Shown here one piece after another: positions 58,301 through 63,632 of a stretch of 64,000 nt of DNA. Position 1 is the stretch's first letter. Every line of letters begins with the position of its first letter. A program made the translations under genes and the position numbers. The DNA comes from G965279355 sp965279355 (GTDB lineage Bacteria; Pseudomonadota; Alphaproteobacteria; CACIAM-22H2), in assembly GCA_965279355.1 (NCBI GenBank), contig OZ257155.1, positions 806,001 to 870,000 on the forward strand, written 5' to 3'. The notes below the pieces were generated by a model, which was not told the origin of the DNA, ran no database searches, and worked only from the letters and a program-made list of their open reading frames with translations.

Positions 58301-61300
58301 GCTGGAGCACGGATGTCGTCACGATGACGAACGCCGGCGCGATGTCGATCACCAATGTCGACACGCTGACCGGGAGCGCCGGCAACGACACGATCACCGC
58401 CACGAACCAGCTGCTCAACGCGGCCATCGACCTCGGCGCCGGCAGCGCCGATGTGCTCAAACTGAACCAGGCCGGCTCGCACACGCTGTCCCTCAGCGGC
58501 GCCGAGACACTGATCACCAGCGGCAGTGACGACATTATCAACCTGACCGGCGGCAGCCTCGACAACGCCACGGTCGATCTCGGCGGCGGCAGCGCGGACC
58601 GTCTCGTCCTCGCCAACAACGGCAACACGCTGACTGTTTCGAACGCCGAGACCGTCATGGGCGGCTCCGGCACGGATGCCCTGACGCTCGGCAACGCCGG
58701 CACCGTCTATGTCACCAGCATCGAAACGCTGACCGGCAGCAGCGGCGCCGACACCGTGACCTATGCCAGCACGGCGACCGACCTCATCGTCGACCTCGGC
58801 GGCGGAACCGATGTGCTGACCATCGCCGACAACGGCACGAATTCTCTGACGATTGCGAACATCGAGACCGTCGTCGGTGGCTTTGGTCAGGACTCGGTCA
58901 AGATGACGACCGGCGGCGCGCTCACCGCCACCAATATCGAGACCCTGACCGGTACCGCCGGCAACGACACGATCACGGTCACCAGCCAGCTGACCAATGC
59001 GGTTTACGATCTTGGCGACGGCACCTCCGACAGCATCACACTGCAGACATCCGGCACGCACTCGCTCACGGCGACGGGGGTCGAGACGATCACGGGTAGC
59101 AGCAACAGCGACATGCTGACGCTGAATGCCGCGTTCACCGGCGGCACGATTGATCTGGCCGGCGGCAGCTCGGACCGTCTCATCCTGGCCAATGCCACGA
59201 ACCAGGTCACTGTCCTCAACACCGAGACGATCACCGGCGGCAGCGGTGCAGATGCGATCACACTTGGCACGGTCGGTAACGTTGTCAGCGTCAGCGACAT
59301 CAACACCCTGACGGGCAGCAGCGGCAACGACACCGTTACCTACAGCTCCGGCATCACCGGCGCCACGATCGACCTCGCCGGCGGCACCGCCGATGCCCTT
59401 GTCTTATCGAGCGGCACCAACTCGGTCTCGGTCGCCAACATCGAGACCATTACCGGCGGCGGTGGCACCGACAGCGTGACGCTCACCACGGCAGGCACAT
59501 TCAGCGTCAGCGGCATCGAAACGCTGACCGGCAGTGCCGGAACCGATGCCGTGACTGTCACCTCCGCGGCAACCATGACCGTCAGCGGCGTCGAGACGCT
59601 GACCGGCAGCGGTTCCGACGACCGGATTACCCTCGCCACCGCGCAAAGCTCCGGCACGATCAACCTGGGCGGCGGTTCGGGCGATACGCTGACCCTCGCC
59701 AACGGCGACAACACACTCTCGGTCAGCGGCGTCGAGACTCTGGTCGGCGGCACCGGCCTCGACAAGATCACCATGACGGCCGCCGGCGCGATGCGGGTGA
59801 CCGGCGTCGAGACGCTGACCGGCAGCACCGGCGCCGACACGATCACCCTCGGCGCGGCCGACGATATTGTCGTAACCGGCATCGAGACCCTGATCGGCAG
59901 CGGCGGTACCGACACGGTCACTCTTGCCGCCGCCGGCGCGATCATCGTCAGCGGCATCGAGAGCCTTATTGGCAGCGCCGGCACCGATACCGTCACGATG
60001 TCCGCCGCCGGTAGCATGACGGTCTCCGGCATCGAGACCGTAACCGGCAGCGGCAATACCGATACGCTGACCCTCACCAATGGCACCAACGTAATCAGCG
60101 TCGGCGGCGTCGAGACAGTAATCGGCGGCTCCGGCACCGACACGGTAACGATGACCAGTGCCGGCGCAATCACCGTAACCGGCGTTGAAACCCTCATCGG
60201 CAGTTCCGGCACCGACACGGTCACCCTGACCGGCGGGGACGCAATCACCCTCACCGGTATCGAAAATATCGTCGGCAGCAGCAGCGACGATGCCATCACA
60301 CTGACCGCCGCGCAGACCACGGGCACGATCAATCTTCAGGGTGGCACGGATACACTGACCCTCGCCAACGGCACCAACACCCTCTCGGTAATCGGCGTCG
60401 AAACCGTTATCGGCGGCTCGGGCACCGACACCATCACCATGACGCAATCGGGCGCCATGACCGTGATCGGCGTGGAAACGCTGAACGCCAGCAGCGGTGC
60501 GGATGCCGTATCGCTGGGTGCCGCCGCGACGATGACCATCACGGGTAGCATCGAGACGCTGATCGGCAGCAGCGGCGCAGACACGATCACGCTGACCGCG
60601 GCGCAGAATTCCGGCAACACGATCGATCTGGGTGGCGGCACCGACAGGCTGAATCTCGCCGCTGGCAACAACGCAATTTCCGTCGACCACATCGAAACGC
60701 TGGTCGGCAACACCGGCACTGACGTCATCACCATGCTGGGTGGCGGCTCGATGACGATCACCAGCGTCGAGACGCTGACCGGCAGCGGCGAAACCGATGT
60801 CGTGACGTCTACCAGCCTGCTGAGCAATGCCTCGATCAACCTCAGCGGCGGCACCGATCAGCTCATCCTGGCCTCCGGCGCCAATTCGCTGAGCGCATCG
60901 GGCATTGAGACGCTCACTGGCAGCGGCAGCAACGACACGCTGACTCTGAATAACGCCCAGACGTCCGGACTTACCGTCGATCTCGGCGCGGGCACGGCCG
61001 ATACGCTCGACCTGGCCGACGGCACCAATACGCTTTCGGTCACCGGCGTCGAAACGCTGATCGGCGGGACCGGCACCGATACCGTGACGATGACCGCCGC
61101 CGGCACGATGCGGGCGACCAATGTCGAGACGCTGATCGGCAGCAACAGCACCGACGTCATCACTCTCGGCGCGACCCTCACAAGCGGACTCATCGACCTC
61201 GGTGGCGGCACGGACACCCTTACGCTGTCTACCGGCAACAACACCCTTTCGGTGAGCGGCGTGGAAACGCTGGTCGGCAACACCGGCAATGACGTCATTA

Positions 61301-62961
61301 CCATGCTGGGTGGCGGCTCGATGACGATCACCAGCGTCGAGACGCTGACCGGCAGCGGCGAAAACGACGTCATCACGTCGACCAGCCTGCTAAGCAATGC
61401 CTCGATCAACCTCAGCGGCGGCACGGACCGGCTCATTCTGGCCGCAGGTACAAACTCCCTTACGGCGTCGGGAATCGAGACGATCACCGGCAGCGCCAGC
61501 AACGATGTGCTGACGCTGAACAACGCCCAGTCGTCCGGCATCACGATCGATCTCGGCGCCGGCACCACCGACCGCCTGGTCCTAGCGGCCGGCAGCAACA
61601 CGGTGTCCGTCGCGAACATCGAGACGGTGACCGGCGGCTCAGGCACCGATATCGTGACGATGGAGACTGCGGGCACCATGCTGGTGAGCAGCGTCGAAAC
61701 GCTGACCGGCAGCACCGGCAATGACATCATTACCCTGGGCGCCACAGTTACTAGCGGCCTCATCGATCTCGGCGCTGGCAGCGCAGATCGTCTCACCCTC
61801 GCGGCGGGCAGCAATACCCTGTCGATTTCCGGTGCAGAAACCATCACCGGCAGCTCCAGCAACGACACCCTGACCCTCACCGGCGCCATTACCGGCGGCA
61901 CGATCAACCTCAGCAGCGGCAGCGGCGACCGCCTGAACCTCGGCAACTTCAGCAACACGCTGACGGCATCCGGCATCGAGACCATCGTCGGCGGTACCGG
62001 TACTGACGCCATCACACTCGCCGCAGCCGGCACCATTACGATCAGCGGTGTCGAGAGCCTGATCGGCAGCACCGGCAACGATGTTGTGACGACAACCAGC
62101 ACGCTGACCAACGCCGTCATCAATCTCGGAGCCGGCACGACCGACCGGCTGACGCTGGTCGCCGGCGCAAACTCGCTGACCGCGACCGGCATCGAGACGA
62201 TTACCGGTAGCTCGAGCAACGATACCCTGACCCTTCAAGGCGGCTTCACCGGCGGCACGATCAGTCTTGGCAGCGGCAGCAACGATATTCTCAATCTTGC
62301 CGACGAGACGAACACGCTGACCGCGGTCGGGGTCGAAACGATTTTCGGCGGCATCGGCACCGACAGCATCACGCTGAGCGGCGCGAATACGATTGCCCTC
62401 AGCGACGTTGAGTTCCTGCTCGGTAGCACCGGCAAGGAAACAATCACGCTGAGTTCCGTTGTCGACGGACTGTCCATCAATCTGGGCGACAATACGGACC
62501 GCCTGGTTCTTGCGAATGGCGCCAACTCGATTACGGTCAGCAATATCGAAACCGTGACCGGCGGCACAGGCACCGACCGGATCGCGATCAACGACACAGC
62601 CGGCTCGATCGATGGCGGCAGCGGCCTCGATTTCCTCGACACCAGCGCCATCGCGTCGGTCAGCCTTGCGAACGCCGGCACGCAGTACAAGAATATCGAA
62701 AAGATCGACATGCGCGGCGGCATCAACAACACCGTCACGCTCAATGCGCAGGACGTGCTCGATCTCGGAACCGGTAACGATGTGCTGATCCGCGGCGACG
62801 CCACCGACATCGTTTCAATCGGCAGCGGCTGGACGAAGGCGGGCTCGCCCGTCACCGACCCGAGCAGCATGGGCGAACTCGGCACGTTCAACGTCTATAC
62901 GCAGAACGTGAGCGGCACCCTTGCAACGCTCTATGTCGAGGCCTCGGTTCAGGTCACGTAA
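43381..62961 (+). CDS. Giant repetitive type I secretion substrate (6526 residues), RTX-adhesin-like
   Basis: Predicted exported surface protein, about 30 percent of the window. Residues 1-125 form a beta-rich N-terminal domain (IQIQSGQPIDLSRLI, RDLVITRPDMATVIVRDFA); residues 125-250 are a Pro/Ala linker with a PAAG at 129-132; residues 265-375 resemble cadherin-like domains of type I substrates. From about 381 to 6405 run roughly 240 units of 25-26 residues, pattern GGSGTDSITL then AGAITVSGVETV; longer units of about 47 residues insert GTIDLGAG. Each contains one RTX-like GGxGxDxUx word, not tandem nonapeptides. The last 120 residues (NIEKIDMRG, NTVTLNAQDVLDL, SGWTKAG, ATLYVEASVQVT) match the C-terminal domain of type I substrates. 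No signal peptide and no cysteine noticed. Exporter genes sit immediately upstream. Confidence 0.9.
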   Translation: MAETTTDTGTTPAQAEASDATLNANAVLGAGGPPVTIQIQSGQPIDLSRLITPGAEMAVQGRDLVITRPDMATVIVRDFATAANGAVPTAVTLATGVVIPASELIVVTQQLGNASVGDVVGRVVSQVAPAAGPVTSVQGPVQSTSANAAQAQPQAPQSSATSHETNFNPAPPVTVSSGNADPSGVRAEPVAALRTEVPSTFAPAPVAGAPVAPVAATTAPAPAAPTVTETPTSALQLQAFDTTPQRVPVPNLTNLSGASSGVNVLDTGFTAPFANFQIDHPSETAQVQITVALNAAGGNFTAASLTASGFTQAADGTYQFTGTATEAEAAIHQLVFDPAGADSGTTSTTTFTVSAKDSGDAPVTNTDTSVVAYGTGGGAGGDSVTLPLPAQGETINLGAGSDTLTLADGNNTLTTVSVETIIGGSGTDKVTLGTSGAVSVSGIESLHGSGGIDIVSLQNGGTLAISSIESVIGSSATDIVQLGAGGQSVQINRVDTVVGGSGIDVITLDAGNTVAVNVTGVETVIGGTADDTVNIGVAVSGISVTLGGGNDVLNLAGGTNTLAVSGVETVHGSSAGDNLTLTAGVNGSTIALGAGTDTLKLADGGNTASIANVENVTGGTGTDTVSMATAGSVAVAGIETLTGSTGTDTATMAEAGTISVAGIETLIGSTGNDDVTIAADNGATVDLGAGTDKLTLADVANSLTVAGVETLFGGALNDAVTMSAAGAMTIGGVETLTGSGGNDTITVTDALANAAITLGAGTDTLTLADVANSLTIGGVESLIAGAGIDQITLAEAGTISVANVETLTGSLGNDTVNITTALTGGTIGLGSGNDTLTLGDFANAVSVAGVENLIGGTGSDSVTMTAAGSMTVSGIESVTGSAGTDAITLGTTGSVAVSGVETVTGSAGTDTLTLANGTNTVTVSSVETVVGGSSMDSVTLGSAGAITISGVETVVGSAGNDTVTMGATGTLAVSGIESVAGSAGTDTLTLADGTNTITVSGVESVVGGSGTDSITLGSAGAITVSGVESITGSAGTDTVTIAAPGNLAASGIESVVGSSGVDTLTLTDGGNVVSVSGVETVIGGSGIDVVTASGSITAIGVETLIAGSGDDVVTLSAAQTGGTIDLGAGNDQLILADGANTLSVGGVETLTGGTGTDAITLGAAGAIEISGIETVTGSAGNDAVTLGTSGAITVGGVESITGGTGTDTVTMAAAGNLVASGIESVIGSAGTDTLSLANGTNTVSISGIESVVGGTGTDTVALGTAGAIAVSGIESVTGSAGTDTVTMTTAGAMIASGVESIVGSAGTDTLTLTDGTNATSIAGIETVIGGSGTDTVTLTAGSAVTVTGVETLVGSAGADTVTLGSAATMTIGGVETITGSAGNDTITLSSAQTSGTIDLGAGTNDQLTLANGTNTVTVSGIETVVGGNGTDSVTLGTAGAITVSGVESITGSAGTDTVTMAAAGNLAATGVESVIGSAGTDTLTLANGTNTVSVSGVETVVGGSSTDSVTLGAAGAITVSGIESITGSAGTDTVTMAAAGSLAASGVESVIGSAGTDTLTLANGTNTVTVSGVETVVGGSGTDSITLGTAGATTVSGVENVTGSAGTDTVTMATAGNLTATGVESVIGSAGTDTLTLADGTNTVGVAGIETIVGGNGTDTVAMTATGAVTVTNIETLTGSAGTDAVTLGSAAAMTIGDVEAITGSSGNDAITLSLAASGVTVDLSAGTDTLTLADGANTLFVAGAETLIGGTGTDTVTMTASGSMVVSDVETVTGSAGTDAITLGTSGTLTASGIETVIGSAGADTVTLGSAGNIATSGVESVVGSSGTDTLTLADGTNTVSVGGIETVAGGSGADTITMTAAGAMTVTGVETLTGSAGTDAATLGSAATMTIGGIETIIGSSGNDAITLSTAQTAGTINLGAGSDDQLTLANGTNTISVAGIETVTGGAETDTVTMTAAGSMTVSGVETVTGSAGTDTITLGSAGAITVGGIESVVGSTGTDTVTMGAAGTLAISGVESIIGSAGVDTLTLADGGNIISVSGVETVIGGSGIDVVTASGSITAIGVETLIAGAGNDVVTLTTTQSGGTIDLGAGDDQLILADGTNTLSVSGVETLTGGTGTDTVTMTSAGAMTVTGIETLVGSAGTDAVTMAAAGNLAATGVESIIGSVGTDTLTLTNGTNTVSVSGIETVVGGSGTDSITLGTAGAITVSGVESITGSAGTDTVTMAAAGNLVASGVESVIGSAGTDTLTLTNGTNTVSVSGIETVVGGSGTDSITLGSAGAVTVSGVESITGSAGTDTVTMAAAGNLVASGVESVIGSAGTDTFTLANGTNTVTVSGIETVVGGSGTDSITLGSAGAVTVSGVESITGSAGTDTVTMAAAGNLATSGVESVVGSAGTDTLTLANGTNTVSVSGVETVVGGSGTDSITLGTASAITISGVESITGSAGTDTVTMAASGNLATSGVESVVGSAGTDTLTLANGTNTVTVSGIETVVGGSGTDSITLGAAGAVTVSSVESITGSTGTDTVTMAAAGSLATSGVESVVGSAGTDTLTLADGTNTVTVSGIETVVGGSGTDSITLGAAGAVTVSGVESITGSAGTDTVTMAAAGSLTTSGVESVVGSAGTDTLTLANGTNAVTVSGVETVVGGSGTDSITLGTTGAITVSGVETVTGSTGNDSITLSAAQTSSTVNLGDGNDQLTLADGTNTISVGNVETLVGGTGADTVTMTAAGAMTVTNVETVTGSAGTDVITLGTAGSITVSGVETVTGSAGTDTVTMGASGTLAASGVESVIGSAGTDTLTLGDGGNVISVTGVETVIGGSGIDIVTASGNITAIDVETLIASAGNDTVTLTAAQSSGTIDLGAGDDQLILADGTNTLSVIGVETLTGGTGTDSITMAAAGAMTLTGVETLTGSAGTDAITLGTSGAITVSGIETVTGSVGTDTVTLGTAGAVTVGGVESIIGSAGTDTVTMAAAGNITASGIESVIGSGGTDTLTLANGTNAVSVSGVESVAGGSGTDTITMAAAGSMTVTGVETLVGSAGADAVTLGAAAAMTIGGVETITGSAGNDTITLSSVQTSGTIDLGAGTADTLTLADGTNTLSVSSVETLVGGTGTDTVTMTAAGAMTVTNVETVTGSAGTDALTLGTAGAITVSGVETVTGSAGTDTVTMAAAGNLVTSGVESVVGSVGTDTLTLANGTNTVSVSGVETVAGGSGTDTVTMTSAGALTVTGVETLVGSAGTDAVTLGSAAAMTIGSVETITGSSGNDAITLSAALTSGTIDLGDGSADALTLANGTNTLSVGSVETLVGGTGTDTVTMTAAGAMTVTNIETVTGSGSTDAITLGAAGAITVSNIETVTGSAGTDAVTLGSAGSITVGGVETVTGSAGTDTVTMAAAGNMVASGVESVIGSAGTDTLTLASGANAVSISGVESVTGGAGTDTVTMTTAGSLAVTGVETLVGSSGADTVTLGSAATMTIGGVETITGSSGNDKITLSTAQTTGAINLGSGTADTLTLANGTNTLSVSGVETLVGGTGTDTVTMTAAGAMSVTSVETLVGSSGDDTITLSAAQTSGTINLGAGSADALVLANGTNTISVSGIETITGGSGTDTVTMTAAGAMTVTGVESVTGSAGTDTVTLGSAGAIAVSGVETLVGSAGSDAVTLGAAGAITVSGVETVTGSAGTDTVTMAAAGNLVASGVESVVGSAGTDALTLANGTNAVSVSGVETVAGGAGTDTVTMAAAGSLTVTGIETLVGSSGADTVTLGSAATMTIGSVETITGSSGNDAITLSAAQASGMIDLGAGSADALILANGGNTLSVAGVETVTGGTGTDKLTMSTAGALTVSGVESVTGSAGTDTVTLNTAGNLVVSGVESVVGSAGTDAVTLGAAGAITVSGIETVTGSAGTDTVTMAAAGNLVASGVESVVGTGGTDTLTLTTGTNAVSLSGIESVVGGSGTDTVTMTTAGTLAVTGVETLIGSAGTDAVTLDNAATITIGDVESITGSAGNDVVTLSSAQSAGSINLLGGTGDHLILADGTNTLNVKGAETITGGTGIDTIEMTAAGALSVSGIESIVGSAGTDVVTMTAAGDLTLSGVVETLIGSDGNDSVTLATLAAMTIGGVETITGSGGNDAITLSTAQAAGTIDLGSGTDTLTLANGSNTLSIAGVETLVGGTGTDKITMTAAGAMTVTDIESITGSAGTDTVTMGAAGNLVASGVESVVGSAGTDTLTLANGTNAVTVSGVETVAGGSGTDTVTMGVAGSLAVSGVESVIGSAGTDTVAMTAAGSLAISDVESLVGSGGNDTITAGEALSNATIDLGAGAGDQLTLVAGTNALSATGIETITGSTSNDALTLTSAFTGGTIDLAGGADTLTLANATNTLSVTGVETVVGGSGTDTVTMTAAGSMTVSGVETVTGSAGTDTVTMAAAGNLMVSGVESVIGSAGTDTLTLAEGTNAVSISDIETVVGGSGTDAVTMTATGALTVSGVETVTGSTGNDTVTATGTLSGATIDLGAGTADALTIAGGTNTLSATGVETIASSGAGNDTLTLTSGFNGTVDLGAGTADTLTLSDAGNTVTVVGVETVIGGAGIDAITANLSGNISLTNVETLIAAGTGNDTLALSSGMTGGTIDLSVGTADHLTLANGGNTLSVANIETLTGGAGTDVVTMVTSGSMTVSGVETLTGSAGNDTIVLAESASNLSIDLSGGTDSLILSGTSNSLFATGVETITGGSSSEILILKSAYTGTVDLAGGGLDTLVLADATNALTVDGVEVVTGGTGADAITLASASTISVSGVETVTGSGGNDIVTVTSNVTNAMVDLGAGTADRLILNAGTNTLAASGVETMTGSGSNDALTLTAAFTGGTIDLGAGGNDTLTLSDAGNTLTAVGIETIIGGAGVDSVSVESFNGSVAFTNVENLTATGSGNDTLTLTTAMAGGTIDLGAGTADNLTLAANSANTVTVGGVETLTGGWSTDVVTMTNAGAMSITNVDTLTGSAGNDTITATNQLLNAAIDLGAGSADVLKLNQAGSHTLSLSGAETLITSGSDDIINLTGGSLDNATVDLGGGSADRLVLANNGNTLTVSNAETVMGGSGTDALTLGNAGTVYVTSIETLTGSSGADTVTYASTATDLIVDLGGGTDVLTIADNGTNSLTIANIETVVGGFGQDSVKMTTGGALTATNIETLTGTAGNDTITVTSQLTNAVYDLGDGTSDSITLQTSGTHSLTATGVETITGSSNSDMLTLNAAFTGGTIDLAGGSSDRLILANATNQVTVLNTETITGGSGADAITLGTVGNVVSVSDINTLTGSSGNDTVTYSSGITGATIDLAGGTADALVLSSGTNSVSVANIETITGGGGTDSVTLTTAGTFSVSGIETLTGSAGTDAVTVTSAATMTVSGVETLTGSGSDDRITLATAQSSGTINLGGGSGDTLTLANGDNTLSVSGVETLVGGTGLDKITMTAAGAMRVTGVETLTGSTGADTITLGAADDIVVTGIETLIGSGGTDTVTLAAAGAIIVSGIESLIGSAGTDTVTMSAAGSMTVSGIETVTGSGNTDTLTLTNGTNVISVGGVETVIGGSGTDTVTMTSAGAITVTGVETLIGSSGTDTVTLTGGDAITLTGIENIVGSSSDDAITLTAAQTTGTINLQGGTDTLTLANGTNTLSVIGVETVIGGSGTDTITMTQSGAMTVIGVETLNASSGADAVSLGAAATMTITGSIETLIGSSGADTITLTAAQNSGNTIDLGGGTDRLNLAAGNNAISVDHIETLVGNTGTDVITMLGGGSMTITSVETLTGSGETDVVTSTSLLSNASINLSGGTDQLILASGANSLSASGIETLTGSGSNDTLTLNNAQTSGLTVDLGAGTADTLDLADGTNTLSVTGVETLIGGTGTDTVTMTAAGTMRATNVETLIGSNSTDVITLGATLTSGLIDLGGGTDTLTLSTGNNTLSVSGVETLVGNTGNDVITMLGGGSMTITSVETLTGSGENDVITSTSLLSNASINLSGGTDRLILAAGTNSLTASGIETITGSASNDVLTLNNAQSSGITIDLGAGTTDRLVLAAGSNTVSVANIETVTGGSGTDIVTMETAGTMLVSSVETLTGSTGNDIITLGATVTSGLIDLGAGSADRLTLAAGSNTLSISGAETITGSSSNDTLTLTGAITGGTINLSSGSGDRLNLGNFSNTLTASGIETIVGGTGTDAITLAAAGTITISGVESLIGSTGNDVVTTTSTLTNAVINLGAGTTDRLTLVAGANSLTATGIETITGSSSNDTLTLQGGFTGGTISLGSGSNDILNLADETNTLTAVGVETIFGGIGTDSITLSGANTIALSDVEFLLGSTGKETITLSSVVDGLSINLGDNTDRLVLANGANSITVSNIETVTGGTGTDRIAINDTAGSIDGGSGLDFLDTSAIASVSLANAGTQYKNIEKIDMRGGINNTVTLNAQDVLDLGTGNDVLIRGDATDIVSIGSGWTKAGSPVTDPSSMGELGTFNVYTQNVSGTLATLYVEASVQVT
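46561..46851 (+). repeat. 291-bp module, copy 1 of 3 inside the giant gene
   Basis: Encodes 97 residues with the distinctive VVTASGSITAIGVETLIAG and a TIDLGAGNDQLILADG segment. The same module, same length, recurs at 49459-49749 and 51778-52068, indicating duplication of larger blocks. Confidence 0.85.
47731..48414 (+). repeat. Three 228-bp tandem units inside the giant gene
   Basis: Units begin at 47731, 47959 and 48187. Each encodes 76 residues (25+25+26) and belongs to the same unit type as the longer array at 49807-51402, but the copies here are more diverged. Confidence 0.8.
49459..49749 (+). repeat. 291-bp module, copy 2 of 3 inside the giant gene
   Basis: Second copy of the ASGSITAIGVETL-containing module, 2898 bases after copy 1 and directly upstream of the seven-unit 228-bp array. 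Confidence 0.85.
49807..51402 (+). repeat. Seven 228-bp tandem units (76 residues each) inside the giant gene
   Basis: Units begin at 49807, 50035, 50263, 50491, 50719, 50947 and 51175 in exact 228-base register. Each holds three subrepeats: TVTMAAAGNL type, TLTLANGTNTV type and SITLGSAGAV type. Units at 50041 and 50269 differ at only 7 of 228 bases by my count, so amplification is recent or gene conversion is active. Confidence 0.92.
51778..52068 (+). repeat. 291-bp module, copy 3 of 3 inside the giant gene
   Basis: Third copy of the module (reads VTASGNITAIDVETLIAS), 2319 bases after copy 2; slightly more diverged than copies 1 and 2. Confidence 0.8.
60701..61565 (+). repeat. Pair of about 295-bp direct repeats 570 bases apart, C-terminal part of the giant gene
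   Basis: Segments 60701-60995 and 61271-61565 share long identical runs and encode MLGGGSMTITSVETLTGSG followed by SLLSNASINLSGGTD and NDTLTLNNAQ-type sequence. This module type is absent from the N-terminal half. Confidence 0.8.
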
Positions 62962-62968
62962 ATCGCCG

Positions 62969-62986
62969 CGTGGCGGTTACGCCGCG
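62969..62986. terminator. Hairpin at the end of the giant gene
   Basis: Seven-base stem CGTGGCG / CGCCGCG with loop GTTA begins 8 bases after the giant gene's stop and overlaps the last codons of the convergent RHH-PAS gene. No T-run follows, so termination is only possible. Confidence 0.3.
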
Positions 62987-63600
62987 GCAACCATCATGAG
63001 AACGGAAAACTCGTCGGCGCGCCGTGCCACAGGGAGCAGCCGTACCGGCGCCGATACGACCCGCCCCGGCAGGACATACAGTATCTGACCGTTTGCCGAG
63101 GACATCCGGCCCGCGCCGAGGGCGCGAAAGACCGCATCGACTGGCTGCGCCATCTGCAGCTTGAAGAAATGGTCGAAGGGCTTTCCGGACAAGCTTGCGG
63201 CAGTGGCCCCGTACCAGCGCGCAAAGCCGTTGTTGATCCGCAGTATCCTCTGCTGCTTAGACGCGACGAGGCAGGGTGTCGGGCATTGCTCGATGACGGC
63301 GTCGAGATCGGTGGAGCCCGACGACAGCTCGGCGCGTGAGGCACGTTCGCTCTCGATCGCGCGTCGCCGCTCCACATCGGCCAGACAGAACACGCGGATC
63401 TGGGACGCAAGATTGGCGCCCCTGGGCATACTGGACGCGATATCGGAAACCAGTCGTCCGGAACGGACGCCGCGTGCCTCGGCCGCCGTCGACAGCGCCG
63501 TCCAGAATTCAGGCTCGAGCTTCAGGGAATAGCGACGACCATCGGCCTGCAGGACACGCTGCTGCATCGGCTCGGGCGCGGACTCCGGGGGTGCATTCAT
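62977..63600 (-). CDS. Ribbon-helix-helix and PAS-like domain protein
   Basis: A 207-residue protein. Residues about 20-65 (GRRYSLKLEPEFWTALSTAA, then RGVRSGRLVSDIA) match the RHH_4-type ribbon-helix-helix domain. After a charged helix, residues 100-200 resemble a PAS fold (VIEQCPTPCLVASKQQRILRINNGFARWYG, then GKPFDHFF). A DNA-binding sensor protein is therefore likely. The ATG at 63600 is preferred; an upstream TTG would overlap dinB. It is convergent with the giant gene (15-base gap) and follows dinB by 32 bases. The 15-base site just upstream is shared with the giant-gene promoter region, so it may regulate both itself and that gene (inference). Confidence 0.75.
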   Translation of the reverse strand: MNAPPESAPEPMQQRVLQADGRRYSLKLEPEFWTALSTAAEARGVRSGRLVSDIASSMPRGANLASQIRVFCLADVERRRAIESERASRAELSSGSTDLDAVIEQCPTPCLVASKQQRILRINNGFARWYGATAASLSGKPFDHFFKLQMAQPVDAVFRALGAGRMSSANGQILYVLPGRVVSAPVRLLPVARRADEFSVLMMVAAA

Positions 63601-63605
63601 AGCTG

Positions 63606-63620
63606 CACACCATAGTGTAT
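63606..63620. promoter_or_regulatory. Shared 15-base site, copy 2 (upstream of RHH-PAS gene)
   Basis: CACACCATAGTGTAT contains the dyad ACAC-CATA-GTGT and lies in the 32-base gap between dinB and the RHH-PAS gene, 6-20 bases before its ATG. It matches 13 of 15 bases of the site at 43239-43253. Confidence 0.4.
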
Positions 63621-63632
63621 CGTCCGTACCGA

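Noticed and set aside
44560..62600. Canonical RTX calcium-binding nonapeptide arrays
   Set aside because: Single GGxGxDxUx-like words recur every 25 residues or so rather than in tandem blocks of nine, so a standard parallel beta-roll is not supported.
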